This document shows, piece by piece, positions 27,101-41,700 of a stretch of DNA of 64,000 nucleotides. The notes beneath the pieces were generated by a model, which had not been told where the DNA came from, did no database searches, and was given only the letters and a program-made list of their open reading frames with translations. Each line of letters starts with the position of its first letter. The stretch's first letter is position 1. Origin of the DNA: Sclerurus mexicanus (taxonomy: Eukaryota > Chordata > Aves > Passeriformes > Furnariidae); NCBI GenBank assembly GCA_013396755.1, contig VWZF01004015.1, forward strand, positions 741,992-805,991, given 5' to 3'. The translations under genes were made by a program, and so were the position numbers.

Positions 27101-30100
27101 GGTTCATGCTGCACCTCTTGCCAGTTCTTGCTTACCAGCATCTCTCCAGTGATGGATGGACTGCAATGGAGCCTTATGCAGCTCTGAGCAGAGAAAAATC
27201 AGGGCAGAAAGCCTTGAGCAGGTTTCACTTTGAGTGTAGTTTCATTGAAGGAATCTGTCAAGGGTGGATAGCTCTTAAAAACTGAAACAAATGCTCATGA
27301 ATACTGAAAATCTCTCTCTGACTTTCAAACAGAGAGCAACACGTGTGTATTGTACTTCTTCAGAGGGGGATCATTGCACAATAGCAGGAGACATACAGGA
27401 TGTGACTGTAAGTGGCACCACGCTCCCCTTTGTTCCCCCTGGAAAACACAAGTTCATGTCTCATGCAGCGAGAGAAGGGTAGGTGATCTTGCCATGAAGA
27501 GTATGGATTGGGGTTCTTGCTGCTCTCCAGTCCTACATTTGAAGAATCTACCATTGCCTTAAGTGACCAGAACCTCTCTGGTTCTTTTTCATTTCAGACT
27601 CTGCATTTGCAGAATCTACTACAAGTGATTATTTTAATTTAGTCCTTAAAATGAGGTGAAAAACACATATGTTAGAGTAAAGGAAGAGTCAGAAAGCATT
27701 GAAAAAGAGACATTTCATGGGCAATGTGGGGGATTGCATTAGCAGTTTAACTTCACTGTTTTGTTGCTACTTGGGGAAATTGGGCAACTCACCTTTCCTC
27801 TGTTTCTCTTACATGTCTTGTCCACTTCCCAGAAATAGTGTTGTATGTTTCTGTTGTATGTGTCCCAATCTCTAGTGCAGCTTCCGTAATCTATACTAAT
27901 GGAAAATTTAGAAAAGCTGGAGCTGGTTAAAACTGGTCTAGTGTTCCTCTGATATCTCTCCACCTCAAGCCTCCTTTTAAATAAAAAGTAAGCAATGAGA
28001 TAAACTGCTTAAAGGCTTACATTTGGACCCCAGTTTTACCTCCTAATTTGTGTGTTATTTTTGGTGTTCTCAGTACTTCTGTCTGCCTGTGCTTTTGCCA
28101 GCTGTTAGCAGGCGAATTATTGACATTAAGCAGCTGAAGTGCATTGTAGGCTTAGCCACACACCCAGTTTGGAGGTGGGAGAAGTCCTGTCCACAGGCAT
28201 TCGCAGGGTGGGATGAGAAAGCCTATTTGTCCTGGGAGGTGACATGAAGATGAGAGGAAAGAGCAGAATTTGAATGTACTTAGTTGTGAGGAGTGGAAAA
28301 GGCATTGAAATCAATGTTACATAAACAACAGCTGGTTCATCAGCAGATGAAAAGGAGGGTGGAGAGGATTAAAGACAGGTAGTAGAAGCTGTGAAAGGCA
28401 GTTGTGTGTGCCAGAGAGCCCAAGATTGCAGGTCCAGGCAGTGCTGCGCAGGCAGCAGCTGACCAGCTGAAGCTGATCAGGTTGCCCAGAGAGAATATCG
28501 GCAGACTGAGAAGAAGGAGCCTCTGAAGGACTTCAGATCTGGGGACGGTGAAAGGGCAGTTGTTGCCAAGCAGATGCTGCGCAGATGGAAGGAGGAATGG
28601 GAGAACACGGAATCATACCACCCTAGACTGCAGAGCTGCTTCCTCACCACTTCCGCTATAAAACTGGCACATATATAGTCTGTAAAACCAATCTGATGTC
28701 CAAAATGTAATGTAAAAAACAAAGACAAAGTGATGAATAATTGCAACATAATTAGAGAAGAGCCTTGCATTTAATGAGACTGCAGGTATGGAGAATGTGG
28801 ATTTTTTCTGTAACTAAGACCACTGATTTTGCTAGTGCAGTTAGTAGTGTCTTATCCAAAACTCAAGAAACTGATTAGAAGCTTATTTTTAATGGTAATC
28901 TCATAATCTTTAATGGATAATAATGGCCTTTTCTCTCAGTAGTTTTACTTTTTTGGAACAATATGAGACTTTTTTGATAGCGTTCCACCAACATATGATC
29001 TGATAGGAGTTTCTCTGAAGTGTGCGGATGCAATGATCTGTGAAGTGTACCCAACAATTAAAGCAATTGCTCCTCCAAAACCCTGGCTCACCTAGCAGGT
29101 TTTTTATACTTCATTAGAAAACAATATGCTCACAGTGTTGATTCAGATTTTTAAAATTCTGTTGCAACCATAAATATTCCTCATTAAGTTTCCATCACCT
29201 AAGTCATGTTAGAAGTTTTAAACTGGATTCATTCTCAGGTACTGAAGACAGAAAATTGCATGGCCTTCAACATTCCAGAAGAGAACATTCAGTATCACCA
29301 AGAGAATATACTTGTTCTTTCGATGTAAATAGGAAGCTATAAAAACAATTTTTTACAGTCACAATAAAAATTAACTATTCAACTGGTGACAGTGACAGTG
29401 TCTCTTCTAAGCATAGATGCCTTATATTTTAAGGATGAAGTTGAATATAATTTCACCATGTCTTCGTTATTACCTGCTTTCTTCGACCTCTTGAGAAGAT
29501 GTGCTATAAAACAGTATCAGCTTGTATGATGTCCTCTTAGAAATGACATGAAAAGGCAGGCTGGTTCTATAAAGATTAATCTCTAATAATAGCCCAGTAA
29601 AAGATGTAACAGCTGGGATGGATTAATATTCCTTAATATCTACTTTCATGTGATTAATAGCTGAATGGCTTAAGCCCCTACGAGTGGAAAGCAAGCAGTG
29701 GTTACTAAGCTCTACTAAATGTACTGTTTATAATTTTTTTATCAGCGTAGACATTTCAATATTTTTCATTTTTTATTTCCATTGTTCTTAGTTGATTTTA
29801 ATTTCTCTCCTTCCCAATTTTACTGTTGCAGGTCATGTATTACAGATCGTCTTTCACAAAACAAGAGCAATAAGTTGTTCAAGGGTTCATCCTCAATTAT
29901 TTCTGATACACAGTACCCAAGACTTTTCCTAATACAGTCAGTAGTACAATCAGTCTAATATAACACAATACAATCATTAACTCCTTTGCTGCTTCATTTA
30001 TTAATATATTTTGCAGAGACTGACAGGTGAAGAGGAATGCACTGAATTTTAGGCCTGATGTTCACATTAAGTAGTAAATATCTTTGTCCAGTTCTACATT

Positions 30101-31015
30101 GTTGGTAGTGATTTTTATATTATATTTTTGAAAAAGTAAAATCTGTCAGTTTGGAACTGAAGAGTAAAGGGTAAATTCCAAAGCTTTTTAAAAGATTTGA
30201 TCAGCATGTGATTAGCTGGATCAGTGCTCATAGCCCAGGGTGTGCTCTTTTGAAATTACATTTTAATCACTTAATAATTTGCCTAGGTTTTATTGAAGTT
30301 TGAGGCCCCTAAATATTTTCAGTTATAGACATGAATTTGCTCATAAAACTGAAGACTGCAAATCCAGGTGGGAATCAAATGTACTGCTCATGAGCTGACA
30401 AAGTTTTTCTATTGAATGTCCTATTAAATGCAGAGGTCGGGCTGGAAGATGTAAGAGGGGTCACCCCGAGACCTGCATTGCCCAGAGCTGTGACAGCACA
30501 GTCAGGGAGAGCTACAGGGACAGGGCAAAGGTGTCACTCCTGTCCCTCAGAGTCTGCTCCTATGCAGTGATGCTTCAGGTGTGGACCGTGGGACCAGCGG
30601 CAGCACTGGGAGGGATTATGTGAAATCATGTTGGTGCCTTTTAGTCATCACAGCATCTTGCACCAAGTTGTGCTGCAGCTGAGCTGTGAGTGGTATGAAA
30701 GAGAGGAGCCAGCTTGAGCTCATAGTTTTGGAAAACAGTTTTTTATGTTTGGTTAAGATTTCTTTAACCTGATACTTAGTACTCCAAGTTGAGAATTTTT
30801 TAATTTTGCTGTTGAATTTTGTACATTTTTGTATTTAATTCCAATTTCACTTTACAATTCTGTTGAGCCATCCTTACAAAATCCTGATTCTTCTCATTCC
30901 CAGAAGCAGATCAGACATATTTTTTTTGTATTTGTCAGGCCTAGGTTGGAACAGAGCACTTACAAGGTGAAAAGTCATTGCGTTTCCCTAAGTCACTTGG
31001 CCTGAGCGTTGGAAC
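15126..31015. other. Long non-coding stretch, nothing firmly recognised
   Basis: About 16 kb with no frame over 104 codons and no recognisable exon, RNA gene or full-length repeat. A possible very old CR1 end lies at about 19269-19300 (tagaatcacag...aaaaggacca), too degraded to call. It is consistent with TRPM1 5' intron or intergenic DNA. Confidence 0.6.
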
Positions 31016-31100
31016 ACATGACATGACATGACATGACATGACATGACATCACATCACATCACATGACATCACATCACATGACATCACATCACATCACATG
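31016..31100. repeat. (ACATG/ACATC)n pentamer microsatellite, 17 units
   Basis: There are seventeen exact 5-bp units with the fifth base G or C in the order GGGGGGCCCGCCGCCCG. Unit junctions of type C then G then C create TCACATGA at 31059-31066 and 31074-31081. Confidence 0.97.
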
Positions 31101-34100
31101 CTGTGCCTCCACCAAACACTAAGTCCGGCTGTTCAGCAGTGTCTTTCATCTCAGAGAGCCCCAAACTATCGTATCGGCCTTCCAAATTCGGAGAAGCTAA
31201 TTTACCAGAGAAATGCCTCCACCTCCTCAGAAGCATCTTGGCATCAAGTAACACTAATCTGTGCTCTGTTTCTGTTTTAATGGTCGCTCTGCTGTTAATT
31301 AGGTGCTGCATGTACATCTTCATCTGGTGAACCAAAAGCTGGGAGAAGGAGGGTTGTAGAACGGGGGGCAGCTGGGCTCTGTGGCACACTGATCTCATCT
31401 AAAAGCGTTTGGTTTCCGTTTCCCTGCCACACACACAACCCAGCAGTGATGCCCACGGCCACAGTGCCCATCTCTGCCTCTCTGCACCGCTCCTGCCTCT
31501 TGGTTTCTGAGGGCTGGGAGCAGCTGGGCAGGCTCTGAGCGCATCCAGCCTTGGTGCCTGGGTCCTGATGCCTTTGGAAACACAGCTCATGCTGAGAGCC
31601 ATCCCCAGGAGCACTGGCTGCCCTCCAGGAGCTCTGCATGACTTCTGAGTTTGGGTATCACACTCAGGAAATAACAGGAAGGGAAATAACTGGCTTGTTG
31701 AAAATGGCCAGTCCAGTGCATTTGTGTCCCACTCCAGTATGTGGCCTAGTTAATTTTAATCATTACTTCCCTCCCCCGTAATTAATCCTATGATATTAAC
31801 ATTTTGCTGTTGATAAAGCTTTAGTAGTTGGAATAAATAAAACCACTAAAGCAATCTCTGATCTTTCTGGCATTCACCTGTGTCACTCAGCAGGATTTCT
31901 AAATGTTTTTCATTTAAGTTACACTGTCCTGAAGTTATTTTTTCAAGCACTGAGGGGGAGTCTTGTTACCTTTATTTTCTACAACTGAGCGTATTAGGAG
32001 GAATGCACAATACACAATTGACCTGCTTCAGTTTCAGCTGTTGGTGCCATTGTCCATCCTCTCTGGGCTCCGGCTGCTGAGGAGGTCGCGTGAGACCCTT
32101 TGGGGTACCAGCCCTGGGAGGGTGTCTATGAGACACCATCACCTGAACTAAGCCCTTCGAAAACTGAGCACTTTCGTACTTTATTTGGTAGAAAATAATG
32201 TGAGCTGGTCCCCACTACCCTCTGTTAATCTTATAGGTCTAGTTCATTAGCAAACTCTGCTTGAACCAAGAACAAGGGCAAGTCAGGAAAACTTGGCTTG
32301 TCACCTTGATTTTTTTCTCTGAAAGGAGAACAGAGGCTATGAAATTTTCATGGAATGGAGACTGGGGCGGTGTATTTAACTTGGTCAAATCACTTTGATT
32401 TTCAAATAATGGTCATTGTGATGAGGTAAAATATTGTACTAATATTAAATTTTCAGTAGTTTAAACGTGTCAGTATGAAATTTCTCATTACTGCTCTTCA
32501 AAGTGTTGAAACGGGTAGGCACACAAAACATCAAATGCATTTTACTGTTTTGCTAAAATACTGGTTAATTTAGATCAAATTTGAGTAATTTACAGTGAAA
32601 ACATGCTAGTAAAACTTTTCTGTGTCAGCCTGTGTTATCATTGCAGAAATGCTAGATAAAACCTGAGTAGAAAAGGACAGGGAAACTGGGCTGCAAATCT
32701 ATTTCATTCCTGTGCACAGAAATAACAAAGCTGTGTTCAGGTTGCCTTCTGGAACAACATGTGGAGAAGCAGATGCAGCTTGAATGAGAGAGAAGCTGTT
32801 GAAGCTTTCAGTGATCAGAATTGCCTAATCCCGTGCCAGGAGTATTGACAGGCCCTGAGTTCACGTATTGTAATCACTCTGCAGGAGAGGTGATTTCCAG
32901 GGTTTCTGGAAAAGTTACACAATATTCAAAGCTGATTTCTTAGAACTATTGTGTGGGCTTAACCTTAAGCAGTGTTTAAAGTTACACTTTATATCTTGGT
33001 GTTTGTTATATGCAGCAGACATGACTTTTCACCTCCGCTTTTACATTGCTATTTAATTTTGCTACTCTGCGATCTGTACCAGGATTGTTATAGTTTAAAT
33101 TAAAATGTAGTTATTTATACAGCTATCAACCAAAATTATCATTAGAACATTAATCAAATAACTGCTATGTGAATGCCCACTATTCCTTTAAGCCTCCATT
33201 TGATAAAGGTCCTGATGAGCTTGGGAAAATTGTAGGCACACTTTTGTGGAGCTTTTGTAATTACCAGCAAAAACCAGTGACCTTCCCTCTGTGCTAATGA
33301 AATCCATTACTCAGTTACACAGGACAGAACTTAGCAGCTCTTCTTCTGCCATGTTCAACAAGAAGCTGACACAGATTAATGTCCAATATATCCCCTAGAT
33401 GGATGTTGAGATCGGGAAAAAATGTAGCAGGTATTTGCATTTTCTGAATTTGGCTTCACAGTTTTTGGGTTCAGCGTGTCGATCTGGAGGGTCTGCAGAA
33501 CCGGGTTCTTTGTCACACGGAGTACCTGCTGAGAACACGGAGGGATGGACAGGGACCCAGTCGGGGCTGCCAAGGAGCTCCATGGTATCCACAGGGTGCT
33601 CAGCCATGCATTCTGACCACTTTAAATCCCAATTTAGGAGGTAAAACATGTGCCTATAATTAAGCATAGGGACTGTCCTGCTGATTTGATGGGTTTATCT
33701 GTCAGGCCAATATTTAGGGACCCTGCCTGAATGCGTATTTGAGCCCCCGGCTTGTCCATGTAAATTGTATTGGGAAAAGTGTTCATTGCAAGGAGGACTC
33801 TCCACCAAATCACATTCACCAGTGTATGTAAAGATGGGATTTAGCTACTGGTACAACCTTTGCTAGTGTGTTTCCAGGCTATCACAAGGTGAGTAACAGT
33901 AGATCAGAATAAGAAAGCGTCACCTTCCCAAGACCTTCCTGGCCTTCATCAAATTAATGATTCAGTCCTCCTTAAACAGTCAGATGCACTTGGATTAGTC
34001 AGCCACTAGATAGAGCTACGCTATATAGAAAGGACCTCACTATGAAGGATTACATTAAAATTCGGTTTTCCCTGGTAGTGAGCCAGAATAAGGACCAATT

Positions 34101-34225
34101 GTTGCACAGGAGAGATATGACAGGAAATGTCATTTCTCCAAGGTGCAATAAAATCCCCCTTCCACCCTTAATTATACAGGAAGATGATGGATCTTTTTCT
34201 GAGTGTACCTTATAGCAAGACTTCA

Positions 34226-34265
34226 ATAAATAGCCCAGTTTAATTCCTCTACATCAATTATTAAA
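34226..34265. repeat. Duplicated AT-rich element, copy 1
   Basis: It begins ATAAATAGCCCAGTTTAATT plus C, identical over 21 bp to 52601-52621. Both copies then reach ATTAAATAA within 11-17 bp. It has no similarity to the CR1 copies in the window. Confidence 0.6.
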
Positions 34266-37200
34266 TAAGGCATATCTTTAAGCTACCGCAGCAATTAATT
34301 TTTAATCAAGCAATCATCATAAAGCTGTTTTATCATGATTGTGGACAGGAATATTGAAAGCAAAGGTACCATACCCTTTTTCTTTTTTCTTTTCCTGTGC
34401 TCCCCTTCTCCCTCCCTCGCCTCTCCAGTGCTGAGAAATGCTCACATTTTGATCAAAGGGTCATAAACATGAGAAAAAGCAATTACTTACAATACTATCT
34501 AATATAACCAAGTACAGGATTTTTCTATTTAATATTTTCTGTGGATTTTTTCCAACTTGTGTAATTTATAGTGTTAAACTTCATTCTGAAATGTGTTTAT
34601 TATAAAAGACCATTAGCAAAGCAACAAGTAATAGGTTTAATCTTTTTACTGTGTTCAAGATTTTATTTGCCAAATTTCTATTGAACTGGAACTAAACCGC
34701 ACTAAATGCATTAAGATGCCGAATACAATATAATTCATACTGAAAGATGTGCAAAAGTTGTACAGAAGTTGAAAATGTGTGGATTTGACAGCTTCTGCTG
34801 GCAGTAAGTACTGCTGTAAGAACAGGATAAAAACAACCTCCCTGCAGCAAAAATCTATCAATGCCATCCTGTATCTTCCAGCAGGTACAGGCAAAGCACA
34901 GACATTGTACAGATTATTCCATGTTTATTCTGGCAGTGTGCCTTAGCCATGACCAGGGAAAAATACATCTGGGTATAACAATGAAACAATTATCTAGAAA
35001 ATTCATACATTCAGTCTTTCTATTTTCACATTTTCATTTTCTGTGGCTGAATTAAGCAGAGCACTCCCAATGCACACTTTTTGAAACCAAAGCAAAATTT
35101 TTAATAGCCAGCATTATGAGTATGTATTTGATTCCATTTTGTTCTCAATTCTTGCCAATAAAATGGCACTCAGCCTGCTGGTTGAGTGGATTTGTGATTC
35201 TTTCCAAGGATCAGCCATGGATTAGTGAAGTACAGCTGGTGTGTTTCTCACGCCAAGTAGTTTGGGCACATTTTTTTTCATTTTTAATGTCCTTCTCAAA
35301 ACAAATCCTGCCTTCTTTTCTTTGCCTATTCTAGGGATTTCTTCTTGCTCAGTAGTAAACTTCATCTTTCATTGAACTGTATGTTAATGAGACAGAGCAA
35401 ACAGCTCCAATGACTCTTTACCAAAAAGTGAATTTAAAGAAATGTTCTTAGCTTAACAAGTAAATTCCTGTTTAAGGAGCCTAGGTCAGTTGTGAGTGAA
35501 GCTAAAGTTTTAAGCTGCCAGTCTAAAATGCCAGTGATCTCACCAGGAGGATGGTATAGAGTAGTGTGCAGGTTCTTGAAATGTAGACTTCATGAGAATC
35601 CTGGCTAATAAAGCTGTCTTCATTTGCAGTGACCAGAGCTGGAACAAAATACTTTTGCTGCAGTTCAGGACTTGGGTTCCATATCCACCTCCCATTTAAA
35701 GCTGCAGACTAGAAAGTTTAATATTTCCACCTTGATGCAGAGTTTCTGAGCATCTTGGAATAAGCTGTTAAGTATTTAAGTTTTTGTTGTGTTTTTGTGG
35801 TTTTGTTTGTTTGTTACTACCCCTCACAGTTACAAGCTGACCCACCCTCCCCTCTGTCAAAGACGGTACCAACCAGAGTAAAGACTAAATCCTGCCCTCT
35901 GGCCTGGCCACTAAAGCTTGACCAGCAAGCCCTGCTGTGTTTGGCACTTGCCTCATCCTTTTCCCCGGGCAGTACACAGCATTCAAGGTGGGAGACTAAA
36001 ACAGAGGTATATATTCATTGTTTTATTGCTCCTTGCAACTTCAGAAACCCTATTCAGTTCACTCCCTTCTGTATCTGGGGTAGATACAAATTCATTCAGA
36101 TACATACAGCGATGCTTGCTGATGTCTCTGTTACGTCATTTCTTCTTATCCTTGCTGTCTATACCTACACATCTGGGTTGTGCTTTTAATGCACAACTTC
36201 CAACACCAACGTTTTTCAAAATGAGTGCACGGATGTTGTAAATCCATGTGGAGGAACCTGTTCAAAAACCCCTTGGTTCTGGGAGCTATAAATCCTCCCT
36301 ATCTCCCAATGGGTAGTGGGGAGTGAGTAGTAGTTTTAAAAGCTCTGGAAAGGTCTGGAAGCTGGGACATGTTGATACAGATACTTAGAACTTTTTCTGT
36401 CATAGCATTTCAAACATTTTAGAATTAATTTGATTTTCTGTCATTTCAAGGTTCATTTTTCTCTGAATCAGAAATTGTAATAATGAATTTAGCAAAGGAT
36501 TTGGTTTTGTAGCACATATCTTTAAATACAGTAACTTCTGTTTCATCCTCCTGTATCTCCTCATTTTGCACAGTTTCACCACAGCACCAGTCAATGCTTA
36601 ATGTATCAAATGTTAATTATTTTACTCCTCGTGTAAAATACCTGCCTGAAGAATAAAAGCAACCCCAACTTAGCAAGAGATTGCACTTCAGCCATCAAAA
36701 ACATGCAAATTCACCATCTTTATTTGCAGATTTTTCAGTCATGGTACCGACCGTTTTAGGCATTCTCTGTGTAGATAGGTATGAGCCATGAAGATTTCAG
36801 TATGATGGTTGAGCTGTTTGAATCTTGGCTCCTGTTTGGAGTCATTTACAGTGACAAGAATGTGCATTTACTCTCAGTAAGTTTTCAAGTGACATTTTTG
36901 CAGTATTCTCTTTCTGACACAAAACAGCTCTTTTTTGGAGAAGCACACAATAACTCACACATTTAAAGTTGTTCACAAGAACAGTCTGAAGAGAAATGTT
37001 CCAAATCCCACCTTTCTGTGTTGGAAAAGTGGAGGAGGTGTTTGGTCTGGGTGATTCAGCTGTGCAGCAGAGCATGTTGGATTACAATGTACTTTTATCA
37101 ACTCCCGCTTGTAGCTTTGGATTCTGTGTCTGTTTTATTCAGTCTTGCATTTCAGTGCTTGAAAACACTGATCATAAGCCTTTCCTTTTGGGAGGACCCA

Positions 37201-38651
37201 TTTAACCTGCAGTCTGTAACTGCAAATCAAGCATATTGCTTTCTTGTCCATAAAAAGCACAAAGTGCTGAAAGTTTCATGGGTCTTTTCCCTGACAAAAC
37301 AAACCCGTGCTGTTGCGCACAGATCTGCTCACTTAGAGTCCTGAAATAGCATTATGATGAAATAGAACTAGGGTTGATGGCAATCCTTTAAATAACATGC
37401 CTAATTCCTATGCTACTCTTATTTTAGAAGGCTGTTTTCTTTTCCCTGTGCTGTTCTTGAATGGTTGCTGGGGTGGGGGGAAAGTAAAATCTCATGCTAA
37501 TGCTTTATGCCAGTGAGCTGTTAGTCTGTAGTAATCAGAGTTCCATGGAACTGCACATTCAGCAAAGCTGAACAGTGCTGAGAACGGGTCCTGAGAGCGC
37601 CCAGCTTAGCCTGAGCTTTGCAACTGAAAGGCACAAATCATCTTACCTAATCCTTCATGGGAACTTCCAGCCTGCAAAGCCGATAAAATAAGCACACTGG
37701 TGCTCTCTACCACTCCATGAAAAGGCATTCTTTTCTCTTTAGGCATAATTTAAAGATACCTATATAGTTTGTATAGATACCTCTATCACAAATGTGAGCA
37801 AAGTAATACATGTAGTAAACAGAGCTATACACAACACAGTCAAATCTGAATTACTCTGTGCAGTGAATTAAAGGAACAGGCAAACCACTCCGTGCAGAGC
37901 AGAAAAGGAGACATGATGAGGAAGAATATATGTTGATTAATGATTACAATGCAATGTGTGCAGTATCTGTAAGACAGGGTTTTGGCTTCTGATTTTTATA
38001 TTTGTCCCTGAGTGTCTTCTGTGTCAAGTCAAATACCAATATAAATAAGAACTTAATTTATTGTGAATAATGCTGATAAGAAAAGCCTAGATTCTCTGTA
38101 ATTATGGAGTTGCTGACGTTGGCTCTACCACATGCACTAAGACTTGACAATCTCTCTGTGCCTTCCTTTATACTGACCCTTAAACTCCTTGCTGTGGCTG
38201 GATACCCCTTGACAAGGATCAGGTACTCTCTTGAACCAGTTCAGGAAGCCATTCAAGAAGAAAAGGAGTGCATCATTTCAGGATTTTTCAGAACTATGAT
38301 AGTTTGGAGATAGAAGAGGATTCAAGACAAGAGTAAACTCCAGCCTGGGTCTGTCAAATCAGTCAAACCAGTTTTATTACCAAACAGGCCAGGAAAACAG
38401 TAGCAAGCATTTCCAAGGACATTGAGATAAATACAATGGGATGTATGGAAGTACACTTTGAAATCTGCTTGGTTTTCAGAGCTGTAAGATAAGAGAACTC
38501 TTCTTCAAGCCTACTGGCATTTATCAAGCACAAGCAGAAGTCAGTACGCAAAACTTTTATATGACTTTTAGTAAAAGAGAGCCAGTGTTGTACTAGAGAA
38601 GAAGGTTCTGAACAGGCCCAGGTAGCACACTGTTCAGATCAGTTTTAGGCA

Positions 38652-38715
38652 CTTTCTCTCTCCCTCTGTCTGTCTGGCTTTCTCTCCCTCTCCCCCTTTT
38701 CTGCCTCCCTGCCAC
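38652..38715. repeat. Pyrimidine-rich (TC/CTGT)n tract
   Basis: Imperfect TCTC, CTGTCTG and CCCTCT units. The complementary strand is a purine mirror-like tract. Confidence 0.75.
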
Positions 38716-41700
38716 CCTTCCTTTTCCCTCAGAAAAGGGAGGAAAAGCAACTAAGAGGAGTGCTACAGGCCTTCTCTGAATGAACAAATACCATAAGCAT
38801 TAATATATTAATGAAAACTGCTAAGTGTAAGGTCCAAACAGAGTGCACCCACAAGCTCCCAAATGAAAGGGAAAGCAAGCAGAAAAGCCATCAAAGAGGA
38901 ATTCTCACGAGTTCCAGCCAAAGAATATAGTTATCTGAGAGAAACATGCTCCAAATATCTCAAGCACTGCAATTCTCTATGTGTGGTGCAGCTTCGACAA
39001 AATCTGAGAAACATTCCCTCTTGGAAGGCAGGTTAAGGAGGTTGATTCACACTGTACATTCCAGCAGGATTATTATGGAACGGGTCTTGGAAAGAAGATA
39101 ATGCCCCAGATTTCCGACTGCCACGTGAAAGCAGCATAGATGTGACTGCTATAGCCAAATTACCAGAGGATTTCTAAATGTTTTTAAAGGTGTGTATAAT
39201 ATATTGCACATGTGCGTTAATCCATACGTATGAGTTCCGTATTTACGCTTTGTGCTTTACAACCAGAAAAAAAAGAAATCTGTCTGCCTTGGCAAGCTCT
39301 CAGAGTCAACAGCAGGGCAGGATTGCAAGCTCAGATCAATGGTTTCAAGCATGTATTTTGTGTGTCCACATCTTCAGTGGTCACATCTCACATTAGATCC
39401 AGGAGGGTGCCAGAGTTTTGTAGTGAATCTGGATTCCTTACAATCAGTTCAGACGCAATTGTAAGAGTCAGCATGGCAGTAGGCATAGAAATATGGTCAA
39501 GGCTGCCTATGTAACACCCATTACAGAGTTTCATTAGAAAATCTGTTTACTTATTTTAAGTTTCAGAACTTCTGTTTTACTCTAGAAATGTGTTCTATGT
39601 TTAATGAACTACCTTCACATTCTAGACAAGTCAGAAAAGCAGTAGCACTGAGTGGGAGAATTAATAGAAATATTTCTTTGAACTCGCTTCTTATTGTCTT
39701 TTGCTAAGAGAAACAGCTAAACTACTTAATTAGAAAGTCTTCCATTGAGAATACATTATTTTATTGCAAAATATACTTTTGTTCAACGTCATGTTCAGTT
39801 TCAAATCACTCTCAGTTGTTGCAATAAACCTCTGTTGATTTGACTCTGTCCTTTTAAAGTATTTTGCCCTTAAACTTGTGTGCTGAAGCAGCTGGGAGCT
39901 TTTGTTGCCGCTCTGTTGGCCACCAGGGATAGTCCCTCTGCAGCTGGTTTTGTGATGGTGCAAGGGCTGTGTGTTCGTCCTGCACAGCTCTGTGACAAAC
40001 TGGTCATAAAGCTTAAGCTCAGCATATTAATACATATATAGAATGGCATTGGGGTTAAGCTCAGGTGTGCTCTTATCTCTGCTTATGTGCCTGTTGCTGG
40101 TGTACAACCCCCAGGTAGGTTAAGTTAGCACAGTCTTTACAGGAGGCAAAAGTAGAGCCTGCGGCTGCCAAGTTTAAATGTGCTTTCCCCTATCAAAGAG
40201 AACTTGCTCATCTGGAACAGAAACGTAGAAGATAGCTTGAGAAATTTTCCTACTGACTTGCAAATTCTATGACTTCAAGGTGAAATGATGGTATTGTAAC
40301 CCACTTTTCTAAGTGCTGGTTGGAGAAGAAGGTTGGAAATGCAAGTTAAAGGGGTAAATTATGCACGTCTCATGGCATCTAATGAAAGAAGAAACACTTG
40401 CATTTGTTCAACCATCACCACACTTGTTAGCAGAGAAAATGCTTCAAAATGTAAAACTAAATATACTAGGGAGAAAATTCCTAAATTCTTTTGTAGTGGT
40501 TATACAGCTGAAGATTACTGAAACAAAATGAGATTTAGAGATTTCCTCCCCTTCCCAGTAATTCTTAGAAGAATTATTAACCTCAGAATCTCTCTAACGA
40601 GTATTTGCTGCTTGCTGGCATTTCTGTTCTAATTACTGGGGGTAACATAATGTGTTTGACAAAGCTGAAAGCTGCAATACCTCATACTGTTCCAGCAACT
40701 CACTGTGCTTTCAATTTATCATAACCTACTTATTGATCAGCAGGACTTGCATTTAGGGCAGCAGATTTCTAGTCCAATGTCCCATGACTTCAGAGCACCT
40801 ACCGGCTGTTTGGCTTGGGACTGATACTCCTTTCCCAAATTTTAATCAGCAGGTGTAAGGTTAGATGAGACAATCCATGTTTGTGCATTGAACTCTTCAC
40901 ATGAACACAGCTAGCAAAGCACAGAGGACTCTCTTTATAGCAGAAGATGCTGGGTTATGCCTTTTTGAAACTCCTGATCCTGTGCACACCTAGACACAGC
41001 ACTGGCTCAAGCAGCTTCCTGTGTATGGCACAGTTTTGTGGAAATCTGGGGGCTCTTCATGGCTGAAAGTGGGTGCATTCAGCATTTACAGAATCAAGAG
41101 TTAAGCCCATGGCTCGGGGTGGAAAGCTGGATGTGAGCAGGACAGGTAGGAGAGGAATTCAGGCCCTCAGTCCTCTGTGGATGGGCTCTCATGGGTGGCA
41201 CTGGTGAGTCTGCCCTGAGTGCTCAGCACTTTTTCCTTTGTTACAGCTCACCTTTGATGTCAGTTGTGCTTAAGCAGAACACACAGTTCAGATCTGTTTT
41301 TTCTGTACAAAGCCTCTTCAAACACAAAGAAAAAGAAGGGGGAGGGAAGGAGAATTGTGAAACATATGCACTTGCCACTGGTGCTATGTGAAGCTTAAAA
41401 GCTTTCCATGAGGCAGGAGTAGTACTTATGGCACTTGACTATATTACTAAAACACTTCTCAGTGGGTGAAACCTTGTCAAAAATAACTCGATCCCCTTGC
41501 ACTTCTCACAGGATGGAACAGCCTTTCTTACATTAGTGCTAGTTTTTAAAAAAACCATGTCAATTCTCCCCTGTTCTGCTTTAAAAATTTCCAATTCCAA
41601 TCCTTGGACATAGCTCTAGAGGAATGCTGCAGATGAGTTCAGAGTGAACTGGACAGTAAAGAAAGTCTTATTTAGTTATACATTGAAGTCATCCAGGGAG

